Program-made: the position numbers and the translations under genes | Assembly (NCBI GenBank): GCA_902783835.1 | Contig: CACZSN010000024.1 | Location: 1-53,042 of the forward strand | DNA length: 53,042 bases | Direction of reading: 5' to 3' | Source of the DNA: an uncultured bacterium | GTDB lineage: Bacteria; Cyanobacteriota; Vampirovibrionia; Gastranaerophilales; Gastranaerophilaceae | Shown: positions 8,935 through 17,940 of the stretch, piece by piece | Numbering within the stretch: the first letter of the stretch is position 1 | How the letters are laid out: each line of letters starts with the position of its first letter | The notes under the pieces: model-generated | The model's input: the letters and a program-made list of their open reading frames with translations, nothing else | What the model was told of the DNA's origin: nothing | Databases searched by the model: none

Positions 8935-9801
8935 TTAAGCTTTTTCAACGTTTGTAACCAAAACGCTTCTGTAAGGATAAGGAATTTCGATATTTTCTTC
9001 CTTAAATCGTTTTAATATTAATTTGTTAAATTCTCTTTGAACTGCCCATTGTTGTTTCGGATGAGTTTTAATTCTTACTCTGATGACGATGCTTGAATCC
9101 TCAAATCTTTCCAAACCGATGAGTTCGATATCGGAAATAATTTTTTCCGCCATTTCGGGTTGAGTTTTCAATTCGTTATCAAAAATATCTTTCATAACCG
9201 CCATAACTTTGTCGGGGTCGGAATCGTACGAAACACCCATATCCAAAAGAGCATAGGAGTAGTCTCGTGAATAGTTTGTAATTATGTCAATCAAACCGTT
9301 TCTGATGTAATGAATATTTCCGTTTGTATCACGCAGAGTGACAAGTTTTATATCAATGTTTTCGACAGTCCCTGTTTTGCCTGCAATTTCAACGAAATCC
9401 CCCATTCTGATTTGTCCCGTCATAATGATGATAATACCGACAATCAAATCTTCCAAAAATCTTTTTGCCGCAAAACCTACGGCTAATCCGGCAACTCCCG
9501 CCGTTGCAAGCATTGGTCTTACATCAACACCTAATTTGCCGAGAAAAGCAAGTATTGCAAGTGATATCAAGATGAAGTTTGTTATGTTTTTGCCGAGGTG
9601 AAACAATGTCTCAATCTGCTTTCTTGCTTCGTAATCTCTTGTTTTTGCCAAAATTCTTCGACTGATTTTGTTGATTATTACATCTGCAACTCTCAAAATT
9701 ATCAAAAGAATGATAATTCTCATCACAAGACTGAACCAAATAGAAGAAACGATTGCGTTGAAAAGTTCGTTTAAATCTTGCCCGACAAAAAAGTTTTCCA
9801 T
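8935..9801 (-). CDS. Small-conductance mechanosensitive channel (MscS family)
   Basis: The 288-aa inner-membrane protein gates on membrane tension and releases solutes after osmotic downshock. Three N-terminal hydrophobic segments (about 15-40, 60-80, 85-110) end in the pore helix with the small-residue pattern ATAGVAGLAVGFAAKRFLED. The beta domain follows (GDFVEIAGKTGTVENIDIKL, THYIRNG-like IHYIRNGLI), then the mixed alpha/beta C-terminus ending EIPYPYRSV. This is the compact MscS form. The ATG has AAGGAG upstream. Its stop lies two bases from the stop of the convergent radical SAM gene. Confidence 0.94.
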   Translation of the reverse strand: MENFFVGQDLNELFNAIVSSIWFSLVMRIIILLIILRVADVIINKISRRILAKTRDYEARKQIETLFHLGKNITNFILISLAILAFLGKLGVDVRPMLATAGVAGLAVGFAAKRFLEDLIVGIIIIMTGQIRMGDFVEIAGKTGTVENIDIKLVTLRDTNGNIHYIRNGLIDIITNYSRDYSYALLDMGVSYDSDPDKVMAVMKDIFDNELKTQPEMAEKIISDIELIGLERFEDSSIVIRVRIKTHPKQQWAVQREFNKLILKRFKEENIEIPYPYRSVLVTNVEKA

Positions 9802-9904
9802 AAAACTCCTTAAAATATTAAATTTTAGACTGTTAAATAATTCTGTTATAAAATAAATTATATCATATTTATGATAAACTGAATATCAAAGAGGATAAAA
9901 TTAT

Positions 9905-12589
9905 ATGTTAGATTTTTTATTGAAATTAATTGGCGACCCTAATGAGAAAAAAATAAAAAAAGTACAACCGACAATCGATTTTATAAATTCGCTTGAAGGA
10001 CAAATGGCAGTACTTTCGGATGAAGAACTCCGAGCAAAAACCGATGAATTTAAAAAAGAACTTGCTCAAAGAAAAACATCTTCCGATCCGAAAGAAGATA
10101 AAAAACTTGAAAAAGAAGCTCTTGATAAAATATTGCCGTACGCTTTTGCGGTAGTAAGAGAAGCCGGCAAAAGAGTTCTCAACATGCGTCACTTCGATGT
10201 TCAGTTAATAGGCGGTATCTTCTTGCACGAAGGACATATCGCAGAAATGAGAACAGGTGAAGGTAAAACCTTGGTTGCAACACTTCCCGCATACCTCAAT
10301 GCCTTGACAGGCAAGGGTGTTCATATCGTTACCGTTAACGATTACCTCGCAAAACGTGATAGCGATTGGATGGGAAAAATTTATAAGTTTTTAGGTTTGA
10401 CCGTTGGTGTTGTTCTTTCTGACAGAACAAATTATGACGATTTTGCTCTTAAAAAGCATGCTTATGAATGTGATATTACATACGGAACAAATAATGAATT
10501 CGGTTTCGATTATTTGCGTGATAATATGGCGGCAAGCATTGAGCAAATGGTTCAAAGACCTTTTAATTACGCTATTATCGATGAAGTCGACAGTATCTTA
10601 ATCGATGAAGCAAGAACTCCTCTTATTATCAGCGGACGTTTGGATAAATCGGCGGAACTTTACCGCACAATGGCTAAAATTGCTCCTCAATTGACTGCTG
10701 TTAAAGATTATGAAATTGATGAAAAAAATAAAAATATTATTTTGACGGAAGAAGGTATCGATAGAGCACAAGAACTTTTGAACGTAAAAGATTTGTTTGA
10801 TATTTCAACTCAATACGCTCACCACTTACTCCAAGCCTTGAAAGCAAAAGAACTTTATAAAGTGGATATCGACTACGTTGTTAAAAACGGCGAAGTTATG
10901 ATTGTCGATGAATTTACGGGACGTTTGATGGACGGCAGACGTTGGTCTGACGGGCTTCACCAAGCAGTCGAAGCAAAAGAAGGCTTGAAAATTCAAGATG
11001 AAACTCAAACCCTTGCTGGCATTACCTTCCAAAACTTATTCAGACTTTATCCGAAACTCTCGGGCATGACAGGTACTGCTTTGACTGAAGAAGCTGAATT
11101 CGGAAAGATTTACAACTTGCCCGTAACCGTTATTCCGACAAACAAAACCGATATCAGAATAAACTTGCCCGATGTTATTTACAAAACAGAAGTTCGTAAA
11201 TATCAGGCGGTTTGTGACGAAATCATCGAAATGCACAAAATCGGAAGACCTGTTTTGGTTGGTACAATCAGTATTGAAAAATCAGAATATATCTCAAAAT
11301 TGTTGAAAGAAAAAGGTATTAAACATAACATTTTGAACGCAAAACATCACGAACGCGAAGCGTTTATTATTGCTCAAGCGGGAAGATTGGGTGCGGTGAC
11401 AATTGCAACAAACATGGCAGGTAGAGGTACCGATATTCTTTTGGGTGGTAACCCCGAGTATATGGCTTATGAAGAACTTAAAGCCAAAGGAATTACCCAA
11501 GATAATCCCGATTATCAAAAAATTAAAGATGAAATTTATAAAAAGGCAAAAGCCGTTACGGATGCAGAACACGCAAAGGTTGTAGAATTGGGCGGTTTGC
11601 ACGTAATAGGTACGGAAAGACATGAATCAAGACGTATCGATAACCAATTGCGTGGTCGTGCAGCACGTCAGGGAGACCCCGGCTCAACGAGATTTTTCTT
11701 GTCACTTCAAGATAATTTGATGAGAATTTTCGGCGGAGACCAAGTTGTTAAGTTGATGGATATGATTAATGCCGATGAAAATATGGCAATTGAATCACCG
11801 CTTATCACAAGACAAATTCAGTCTTCTCAAAAGAAAGTTGAAACTTATCACTTTGATATAAGAAAACATGTCCTTGAATACGACGATGTTATGAATATGC
11901 AAAGAGAAAAATTCTATGCCCAAAGACGTCGCGTTCTTCAAGGTGAAAATCTTTATGAAGATATCTTATATATGATTGATTGCGAACTCGACAGATTGCT
12001 CAAAAGTTACATCGCTCCGGGCATGGATCCTGCCGATTATACAAAAGAAGATATTGAAACTCTCGTGAAAGAACTCATTTCTCTTGCTCCGCAGCTTACC
12101 GGCAAAATTGAACCGAAAGATATTATGAGTTTAAGATTTGAAAATATTTACGACAAGACAAAAGAACTTCTTGACGATGCTTACAGAACACACGAACTTC
12201 AAATCGTTAAGTTCTACAATGATATTATTTCAAGGTATGAAGAAGATTTTGAACCGCAAGTTCCGTTTGAAGGCGATAATGTAATGCGTTCAATGGAAAG
12301 AGACATTTTGCTCAGAGTAATCGATGCAAAATGGATTGACCACTTGCACAATATTGACATGCTCCGAGACGGAATCGGCTTGAGAGCATACGGTCAAAAA
12401 GATCCGCTTATTGAATATAAAAAAGAAGCATATGATTTGTTTAACAAAATGATGTATGAAATTCAAAGTGATACGGTAAAACATATTTTCCGTTCAAAAT
12501 TCGGTATCCAAATTATTAATCCGACTGAAGAAAACAGTGAAGTTAATCAAATTTATGATTCAAATGACACTTCTTCAAGTGAAGAATAA
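9905..12589 (+). CDS. secA: Preprotein translocase ATPase SecA
   Basis: SecA drives post-translational export through SecYEG. The 894-aa protein has the expected order. NBD1 carries Walker A MRTGEGKT, the GTNNEFGFDYLRDNM block and the DEVD box. The preprotein cross-linking domain follows, with KLSGMTGTALTE, then NBD2 (TNMAGRGTDILLGGNP, QLRGRAARQGDPGSTRFFLS) and the helical scaffold and wing domains. The C-terminus is acidic and Ser-rich (NDTSSSEE) and lacks the usual CxCx8CH/C zinc-binding tail that docks SecB. GAGGA stands upstream of the ATG. The gene is followed 11 bases later by waaA. Confidence 0.98.
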   Translation: MLDFLLKLIGDPNEKKIKKVQPTIDFINSLEGQMAVLSDEELRAKTDEFKKELAQRKTSSDPKEDKKLEKEALDKILPYAFAVVREAGKRVLNMRHFDVQLIGGIFLHEGHIAEMRTGEGKTLVATLPAYLNALTGKGVHIVTVNDYLAKRDSDWMGKIYKFLGLTVGVVLSDRTNYDDFALKKHAYECDITYGTNNEFGFDYLRDNMAASIEQMVQRPFNYAIIDEVDSILIDEARTPLIISGRLDKSAELYRTMAKIAPQLTAVKDYEIDEKNKNIILTEEGIDRAQELLNVKDLFDISTQYAHHLLQALKAKELYKVDIDYVVKNGEVMIVDEFTGRLMDGRRWSDGLHQAVEAKEGLKIQDETQTLAGITFQNLFRLYPKLSGMTGTALTEEAEFGKIYNLPVTVIPTNKTDIRINLPDVIYKTEVRKYQAVCDEIIEMHKIGRPVLVGTISIEKSEYISKLLKEKGIKHNILNAKHHEREAFIIAQAGRLGAVTIATNMAGRGTDILLGGNPEYMAYEELKAKGITQDNPDYQKIKDEIYKKAKAVTDAEHAKVVELGGLHVIGTERHESRRIDNQLRGRAARQGDPGSTRFFLSLQDNLMRIFGGDQVVKLMDMINADENMAIESPLITRQIQSSQKKVETYHFDIRKHVLEYDDVMNMQREKFYAQRRRVLQGENLYEDILYMIDCELDRLLKSYIAPGMDPADYTKEDIETLVKELISLAPQLTGKIEPKDIMSLRFENIYDKTKELLDDAYRTHELQIVKFYNDIISRYEEDFEPQVPFEGDNVMRSMERDILLRVIDAKWIDHLHNIDMLRDGIGLRAYGQKDPLIEYKKEAYDLFNKMMYEIQSDTVKHIFRSKFGIQIINPTEENSEVNQIYDSNDTSSSEE

Positions 12590-12600
12590 CAGGAGAAATA

Positions 12601-13851
12601 ATGTTTATAATTTATGAAATGTTGATATTTTTAATTGCATTGGTATTGCTGCCTGTAATACTGATAGCACTTGCTGTTCAACCGAAATTCAGAGCAGGAT
12701 TTTTTGAAAAATTAGGATTTTATAAAAACAATCTTAACGGAGAAAAAACAACGGTATTCCATGCAGTTTCCGTTGGTGAAACAAATGCAATTGCCGATAC
12801 CGTAAAAGCATACAGACAAAAATATCCCGAAAGAAAAATCGTCATTACCAATACGACAAAAACAGGTCACGATATAGCTTGCAAAATTTTTAAAGATATC
12901 GCAGATGAAATAACCTATTTTCCCTTCGATTTTGATTTCTCCGTAAATTCATTTTTTGACAAGTATAATCCTGAAAAGATTGTAATTGCCGAAACTGAAA
13001 TTTGGCCCGCATTTGTGTATGAAGCAAATAAAAGAGGAATTAAAGTTTATATTGCAAACGGAAGAATTTCTCCGCACTCATACAACGGATATAAGAAATT
13101 TTCTTTTGTTTTCAAACGGGTACTTTGCCTTTATGAAAAAATTCTTATGCAAACAAAGACTGATTGTCAAAGAATTATCGACATTGGTGCTCCCGTTAAT
13201 AAAGTTGAATTTATGGGAAATTTAAAATTTGACATAAACAGAAATATGAACGGTGAAGAAGAATACGCTTTGAGATGTCGTTTCCACGTTCATTACCCCG
13301 TTTTGATTGCGGCAAGTACCCACGAAGGCGAAGACGAAATTGCACTTGAAACATTTAAAAGATTGAAAGAAAAACACGGAGAGGTGAAAATGCTCATCGC
13401 ACCTCGTCATCCGCAAAGATTTGATTCCGTTTTTGAATTGATTAAAAAATACGGTTTTTCAGTGGGAAGAGTCAGTCAAAATGCCAATTTTGACGAGTTT
13501 GACGTGATTTTGGGCGATACAATGGGAGAACTTGCAAAGTTCTTCTCGTTCTGCTCAGTTGCATATATCGGAGGAAGTTTCTTCGGTCCAGGCGGACACA
13601 ATCCTCTTGAAGCAAATATTTGGAATAAACCCGTCGTTTCCGGACCTAACGTTGCAAACTTTAAAGATATTTATAAAATATTGACGGATAAAGGTGCGGC
13701 GGTTGTTGCCAAGGATAAAGAAGAATTTTATCAAACACTTGATTTGTGGTTTTCGGACTTGTCGGAACTTGAAAAAGCATCGGAATTTGCCGGTGAAGTG
13801 TTCGATGAAAACAGAGGTGCCGTTCAATATTTGATAACAAGATTGGCATAA
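12601..13851 (+). CDS. waaA: 3-deoxy-D-manno-octulosonic acid (Kdo) transferase
   Basis: This membrane-attached GT-B enzyme adds Kdo to lipid A precursor, so it implies a lipopolysaccharide outer membrane. The 416-aa length is normal. An N-terminal hydrophobic anchor (about 5-27) precedes the glycosyltransferase N domain with the characteristic VFHAVSVGETNAI, TNTTKTGHDIA and IAETEIWPAFVYEA motifs. The C-terminal domain carries LIAPRHPQRF, GDTMGEL and GGSFFGPGGHNPLEAN. AGGAG stands at the right spacing before ATG. It is probably co-transcribed with secA. Whether it adds one Kdo or several cannot be told. Confidence 0.96.
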   Translation: MFIIYEMLIFLIALVLLPVILIALAVQPKFRAGFFEKLGFYKNNLNGEKTTVFHAVSVGETNAIADTVKAYRQKYPERKIVITNTTKTGHDIACKIFKDIADEITYFPFDFDFSVNSFFDKYNPEKIVIAETEIWPAFVYEANKRGIKVYIANGRISPHSYNGYKKFSFVFKRVLCLYEKILMQTKTDCQRIIDIGAPVNKVEFMGNLKFDINRNMNGEEEYALRCRFHVHYPVLIAASTHEGEDEIALETFKRLKEKHGEVKMLIAPRHPQRFDSVFELIKKYGFSVGRVSQNANFDEFDVILGDTMGELAKFFSFCSVAYIGGSFFGPGGHNPLEANIWNKPVVSGPNVANFKDIYKILTDKGAAVVAKDKEEFYQTLDLWFSDLSELEKASEFAGEVFDENRGAVQYLITRLA

Positions 13852-13885
13852 AATCCCGTAAGATGTGAAGTTTTATAAAATGTAT

Positions 13886-13918
13886 TTGAAATAAAAAAAT
13901 GTTCATGATACATTTTTT
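13886..13918 (+). promoter_or_regulatory. Candidate promoter of the rpsF operon, overlapping an AT-rich inverted repeat
   Basis: TTGAAA (13886-13891), 17 bases, TACATT (13909-13914). The spacer and -10 lie within an inverted repeat AAAAAATGT-N7-ACATTTTTT (13894-13918). That repeat could instead act as a weak terminator for waaA. Confidence 0.4.
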
Positions 13919-13950
13919 ATGAATAATATTAATTTTCAAGGAGAAATAAA

Positions 13951-14247
13951 TTGAAAGCATACGAATTATTATTAATGATTAAGCCTAATATTGATTCAGA
14001 AGATGTTCAAAACGTAGTAAACAAAATCGCTGATTCAGTAGTAAATTTGGGCGGAAAAGTAATCGACACAGATTTGAACGGCAGAAAGAAACTTGCTTAT
14101 GACATCAACAATTACAGAGATGCATACCAAGTAATCTTGAAGCTTGAATTAGAAGGTTCAAAAGTTTCAGAATTCAACAGACAATTGAGATTGAACGACA
14201 ACATCGTAAGAATGATGTTTATGGAACTTTCAAAAGTAAAAGCGTAG
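13951..14247 (+). CDS. rpsF: 30S ribosomal protein S6
   Basis: The 98-aa protein is a full-length bacterial S6 (YELLLMIKPNIDSEDVQ, GGKVIDTDLNGRKKLAYDI, EFNRQLRLNDNIVRMMF), which binds the 30S platform with S18. The start codon is TTG with a strong AAGGAG seven bases upstream; no ATG exists at the expected N-terminus. It is the first gene of the conserved rpsF-ssb-rpsR operon. Confidence 0.97.
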   Translation: MKAYELLLMIKPNIDSEDVQNVVNKIADSVVNLGGKVIDTDLNGRKKLAYDINNYRDAYQVILKLELEGSKVSEFNRQLRLNDNIVRMMFMELSKVKA

Positions 14248-14253
14248 GCGGGA

Positions 14254-14643
14254 ATGACGGTTTGTAAAGCAACATTCTCGGGTACGGTATTCCGTGCTCC
14301 CGAAAAAAGATTTACTCAAAACAATATCGCAATCACGTTTTTCACACTTCAAGTTGACGGAAATGATGATTTGTTGATAAGAGTAATTTCCATGGGAAAG
14401 GCAGCAGAAACAGTAGAACAAACTCTTTCTAAAGGTGACAGAGTTGTAGCGGACGGTAAATTAAGAATCGGTGCTGCTAAAGATGAAAACGGTGATGATA
14501 AAAGAGTTATGGAACTCGAACTTTCATCGTTTGAAAAAGTCGGAGGTTCATCTTCGAAAGGTGAAGCCCCCAAACAGATAGCAAAATTCGCTGAAGAAGA
14601 TTTTTCAGATGATTTAATCGGCGAAGAAGAAATCCCCTTTTAA
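14254..14643 (+). CDS. ssb: Single-stranded DNA-binding protein
   Basis: The 129-aa protein has an OB-fold (about 1-105: FSGTVFRAPEKRFTQNNIAI, LLIRVISMGKAAETV, GDRVVADGKLRI). It ends in the acidic tail with terminal EEIPF, the docking peptide for replication and repair partners. The linker between them is short. It starts six bases after rpsF and shares its operon with the two S6/S18 genes. The ribosome binding site is weak (GGCGGGA), consistent with translational coupling to rpsF. Confidence 0.95.
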   Translation: MTVCKATFSGTVFRAPEKRFTQNNIAITFFTLQVDGNDDLLIRVISMGKAAETVEQTLSKGDRVVADGKLRIGAAKDENGDDKRVMELELSSFEKVGGSSSKGEAPKQIAKFAEEDFSDDLIGEEEIPF

Positions 14644-14668
14644 CGGATAGAAAGTAAAGGAATATAAA

Positions 14669-14899
14669 ATGGCAAGAGAACAACAAGATAAGAAAAAAAG
14701 AAAGAATTGCAGTTTTTGTGCAGATAAAATCGAAGTTATCGATTACAAAGATGCTCAAAAACTCAGAAAATACTTAACAGAAGCAGGTAAAATTCTTCCG
14801 AGAAGAATTACAGGCAACTGTGCAGAACACCAAAGATTGCTTGCAAGAGCGGTAAAAAGAGCAAGAGAAGCTTCATTGTTACCGTATGTATTTGACTAA
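14669..14899 (+). CDS. rpsR: 30S ribosomal protein S18, cysteine-containing form
   Basis: The 76-aa protein matches S18 ([48 protein letters not shown]). It keeps CxxC near the N-terminus plus a Cys and His further on, i.e. the zinc-ribbon C+ form. AAAGGA precedes the ATG. It ends the rpsF operon and overlaps by four bases the tail of the convergent minus-strand gene. Confidence 0.97.
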   Translation: MAREQQDKKKRKNCSFCADKIEVIDYKDAQKLRKYLTEAGKILPRRITGNCAEHQRLLARAVKRAREASLLPYVFD

Positions 14900-15441
14900 T
14901 TGTTAAATCGCATTCTTGGTGAAAACCGATTATTCCCGTAGCCGTAAGGTTGCGGGATTTTTGTATTTATTCTTTGTGTTTGCCGATAAGGATGATGAAA
15001 ATTTCGTTCGGAAGAATAGAAGTTTGGAGTCGGAGGTTCGTGAATTGGCGGTTCAAAACTTGTCATTCTGCCGTGGTTGCGAACGTTTCTTCTGTAATTA
15101 TTATGATTATAATTTCTGCTGGCGAAAATATTTCTTTTTATTCTGTTGATTTTAGCCGGAGAAGAGTAAGCTTGGTTGTTAAATTCCCTGCTTGCAAGCA
15201 CTCTGTTTATGAGAGAAATTCTGTCATGAACCGAGCCTGATTGAACGGTTCCGAAAAGTTCTCTTTCAAGCAAACCGAGGCGATTTTCTTGGGAGTGAAA
15301 AGAGTTTTTTCGTCCGAAAAGTAATCTTTCGGCATTTGCAATATCATTTCTGTATATGCCGTTTTCATCGCCAAAAAGGCTAAAAGCGTTGCAAGGTGCG
15401 ATAAAAACACAAATGAAAATTATCGTCAAAAAATATTTCAT
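14896..15441 (-). CDS. Secreted hypothetical protein with LFG-type short repeats
   Basis: The 181-aa protein begins with a signal peptide (about 1-19, ending CNA). Residues 34-82 contain short repeats: [10 protein letters not shown] (34-43), [11 protein letters not shown] (54-64) and a degenerate third copy, RISLINRVL (74-82). This resembles the LExxLFG motif that I recall in many cyanobacterial secreted proteins. The rest is Asn/Arg/Tyr/Pro-rich and probably disordered. GAGGA precedes the ATG. The function is unknown, and envelope location is inferred from the signal peptide only. Confidence 0.7.
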   Translation of the reverse strand: MKYFLTIIFICVFIAPCNAFSLFGDENGIYRNDIANAERLLFGRKNSFHSQENRLGLLERELFGTVQSGSVHDRISLINRVLASREFNNQAYSSPAKINRIKRNIFASRNYNHNNYRRNVRNHGRMTSFEPPIHEPPTPNFYSSERNFHHPYRQTQRINTKIPQPYGYGNNRFSPRMRFNN

Positions 15442-15501
15442 GTTTCCTCACTTTTTGTTTAAAAATAAACAAAAACATGAAAAACGACATTACCGAACCG
15501 A

Positions 15502-16092
15502 TTAATCCAAGTTCTTAAGGACGTATAGTGTATCGTAAATATTTTTTAAAAGTTTATCGCATTCTTTTCTTATGTTTGCGGGTGAGTATGTATCTCCTTC
15601 ATCGGAATAAGGCATGTATCTTGTGTAAACAAGTCCTTCGGATTTCAATGAAGCTACTTGTCTTGCATCATCAGCAAGAGAAATCATAGCCCGATAAGAA
15701 GCGTAAAAATGTTCAGGTCGATTGGCATATTTGTTTTGTATGTAGTAGGCATGGTCAATATAATTGCTTGCGATTGCATTAAAAAGTTGAATATTTTTTT
15801 CATCTTCTATATATGTTTTGAATTTTTCAAGCAAAGTAATTACAGGCTGAATATCCTTGACATACTCGGCAGTTCTGCCTTTTTTTACAATGATATCAAC
15901 GTATTCTTTATCTTCTTTAGGAACCTTTTGTAATCGTTTCGGTTCTTTGTCACTGGTTTTTAAAGGCGGATATTTAACTTTTTTGGATTTGATTTTATAA
16001 CTCATTTCCGACTCAAGATCAGGCAAAGTTCCCTCGTAGCCTGCCCCCATTGTCAAAATTGCTATAATAAAAATCGCAAAAATCTTCTTCAT
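15502..16092 (-). CDS. Secreted hypothetical protein
   Basis: The 196-aa protein has a signal peptide (MKKIFAIFIIAILTMGAGYEG), then a Lys/Pro-rich stretch to about residue 60 and a helical domain (about 65-196: IQPVITLLEKFKTYIEDEKN, NAIASNYIDHAYYIQNKYAN). I do not recognise a family. There is no ribosome binding site. Instead TATAAT (16105-16100) stands seven bases before the ATG, with ATGACA 16 bases further up, so the mRNA may be leaderless. It is divergent from the substrate-binding lipoprotein gene. Confidence 0.65.
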   Translation of the reverse strand: MKKIFAIFIIAILTMGAGYEGTLPDLESEMSYKIKSKKVKYPPLKTSDKEPKRLQKVPKEDKEYVDIIVKKGRTAEYVKDIQPVITLLEKFKTYIEDEKNIQLFNAIASNYIDHAYYIQNKYANRPEHFYASYRAMISLADDARQVASLKSEGLVYTRYMPYSDEGDTYSPANIRKECDKLLKNIYDTLYVLKNLD

Positions 16093-16099
16093 AATAAAG

Positions 16100-16127
16100 A
16101 TTATACCGTTTTTTCAAAGAATGTCAT
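16100..16127 (-). promoter_or_regulatory. Candidate promoter of a leaderless transcript (secreted hypothetical gene)
   Basis: On the minus strand ATGACA, 16 bases, TATAAT, then only seven bases to the ATG at 16092. Transcription would start at or within a base or two of the start codon. Confidence 0.5.
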
Positions 16128-16133
16128 ACTTTT

Positions 16134-16171
16134 AACAAACGGTTTGTTTAAAGTTTTATTTGTATTATCAT
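16134..16171 (+). promoter_or_regulatory. Candidate operator overlapping the -35 of the substrate-binding protein gene
   Basis: The inverted repeat AACAAAC-G-GTTTGTT (16134-16148) overlaps a -35-like TTGTTT (16144-16149). A TATCAT -10 (16166-16171) follows after 16 bases. A repressor bound there could block the promoter. No candidate regulator gene is adjacent. Confidence 0.35.
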
Positions 16172-16190
16172 ATTAACAGAGAGGTTGAAT

Positions 16191-16979
16191 ATGAAAAAAT
16201 TACTTTGTTTTATCTTTTTAACATCGTTATTTTTGTTGACCGGCTGTGCATTAGAACCGAAAGAAGAAAAAGATGTTGATGTTTTGCAGGCAGCAAAAGA
16301 ACGCGGATATTTTATTGTAGGTGTAAGTCAGGATTCAAAACCGTTTGGTTTTATTGATTCAAAAACAGGAAAACCCGCAGGATTTGAAATTGATATAGCT
16401 AAAAGACTTGCTTTGGCTCAATTTGGAGATGAAAATAAGGTTCGTTTTGTTAAATCAAACGGATTTCAGTCAATAGCACTTGTTTCTGAAGGAAAGGTGG
16501 ATTTTGTAATTTCCGTAATGACAATAACACCACAACGTCTTATGACGGTTGATTTTTCAGACCCTTATTATGCAACCGGACAAACAATAGTTGTTAAGGA
16601 TAACAGTCCGATAAAAACGGTTAAAGACTTGAATGACCGAAAAGTTATGGTCAGATTGACATCCACGGCAGAAAAAACACCGAAAAAATTTGCTCCTGCC
16701 GCAATTTTAATTGGCTACAAGTCAAGACAAGAATGTTTTGACGCTTTTGCCAAAGGTGAAGCGGAAGCGATGGTTTCAGATGATGCTTTGCTTAGAGGAT
16801 TTTTGATGGATTATAAAGGTTACAAAATTCTCCCGCAAAAATTATCGGTTGAATATTACGGAATTGCCTTTAAATCAACCCCTGAAGCCGCAAGTTTGAA
16901 ACGATTTATTAATAGTGAACTCGTACAAATGCGGTCTGATAAGACTTTTGAAAAATTAAAGAAAAAATGGAATGTATAA
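16191..16979 (+). CDS. Amino-acid-type ABC transporter substrate-binding lipoprotein
   Basis: The 262-aa protein has a lipoprotein signal ending LLTGC and the type-3 solute-binding fold of polar amino acid transporters. Supporting blocks are GYFIVGVSQDSKPFGFID, GKPAGFEIDIAKRLA, KVDFVISVMTITPQR, VDFSDPYYATGQTIVVKD and a C-terminal region starting SVEYYGIAFKS. GAGG lies six bases before the ATG at 16191; the TTG at 16185 is less likely. No permease or ATPase gene is near, so it is an orphan binding protein. It either serves a distant transporter or acts as a sensor. The ligand is unknown. Confidence 0.9.
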   Translation: MKKLLCFIFLTSLFLLTGCALEPKEEKDVDVLQAAKERGYFIVGVSQDSKPFGFIDSKTGKPAGFEIDIAKRLALAQFGDENKVRFVKSNGFQSIALVSEGKVDFVISVMTITPQRLMTVDFSDPYYATGQTIVVKDNSPIKTVKDLNDRKVMVRLTSTAEKTPKKFAPAAILIGYKSRQECFDAFAKGEAEAMVSDDALLRGFLMDYKGYKILPQKLSVEYYGIAFKSTPEAASLKRFINSELVQMRSDKTFEKLKKKWNV

Positions 16980-17040
16980 AGTTTTTCATAATATTAATCC
17001 CTTAATTTAATTTACCGTATGCAATCGCTCTCTGACTTGA

Positions 17041-17940
17041 TTAGAGGGCGACTTGTTTTAATAACTCTTGGAAGTTCTTGCTTAAGATTTGAGCAAAAAC
17101 TTCGGGGTCAATTTGAGAAACAACCATCGGCATTACATCTTTCGGTAATGCAGACAACATTTCCAAGTGATCTTGCGGTTCAAGAACGCTCAATGTTTTC
17201 AAGAATTCGGGTTTTTCAAGTTGAGAAAGCGGTTTCATCATAGCTTCTGTTGAGAATTCCATAAGGTATTCCGGATTTTCTTCAACCATTCCCAAAACCA
17301 TTGCGGACTTTGTTTCAGGAGTGAATGATAACAAAGTTTTTTGGAATTTTCTGTCATCCAAAGCAGCCAATTTTTCTTGAACTTCTCTTGAATCGCAGTG
17401 TTTGCAAGGTTCACCTGTCATAATTTCCATCATACTTTGCAATTTATCTTGTTCCAAAGTAGCAACGGAATTTAAGATTTTAGTTTTTTCAATTTTCGGA
17501 GATTGGAAAAATTTATTAATTTCTTTTTCGTTAGTAACTTTTAAGAATTTTTCGGCTGAAAAACTGTTAAATACAACGGTTGCCAACTTTTCTTTAGGAA
17601 GTTCGCTGACAATTTTCATCAATTTATCTTGATTGATATATCTGAGTGCGTTATACAAAACTTCCGGTTCCAAATATTGCATAATTTCTTGCAATTGAGC
17701 CGGTTTCATTTGCTTTAAAAGTAAAAATCTGTTTTTAGGACTTGTTAATTGATACAATTCCAAAATTGAATCAGGATCACTGAATACGTCACGTTCAAAG
17801 TTTGCGGCTTGCGTATTGCCTTGAACGGCTTCTTCTTCCATAAATTCATCAATTGTTGACAAAAATGCAGAATTAAGACGCTTCGTGTCAATTCCGAATG
17901 CTTTTTTAAGATATGCATAATTTACGTCAATTGCTAACAT
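17041..17940 (-). CDS. Helical-repeat protein resembling MgtE_N/FliG middle segments
   Basis: The 299-aa soluble protein is built of repeated two-helix units with the pattern L..l.P..l..i...L.pe.l...L (for example LLKQMKPAQLQEIMQYLEPE and LSALPKDVMPMVVSQIDPEV). This is reminiscent of MgtE N-terminal or FliG superhelices. There are no transmembrane segments and no other MgtE domains. One CKHC pair lies mid-protein. The frame extends to a TTG at 17979, but the ATG at 17940 has GGAG six bases upstream. It has no flagellar neighbours. The family link is inference by repeat pattern and the function is unknown. Confidence 0.65.
   Translation of the reverse strand: MLAIDVNYAYLKKAFGIDTKRLNSAFLSTIDEFMEEEAVQGNTQAANFERDVFSDPDSILELYQLTSPKNRFLLLKQMKPAQLQEIMQYLEPEVLYNALRYINQDKLMKIVSELPKEKLATVVFNSFSAEKFLKVTNEKEINKFFQSPKIEKTKILNSVATLEQDKLQSMMEIMTGEPCKHCDSREVQEKLAALDDRKFQKTLLSFTPETKSAMVLGMVEENPEYLMEFSTEAMMKPLSQLEKPEFLKTLSVLEPQDHLEMLSALPKDVMPMVVSQIDPEVFAQILSKNFQELLKQVAL

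Noticed and set aside
17027..17051. Hairpin CGCTCTCT with AGAGGGCG near the end of the MgtE_N-like gene
   Set aside because: It contains a mismatch or wobble and has no T run on either strand, so a terminator call is not justified.
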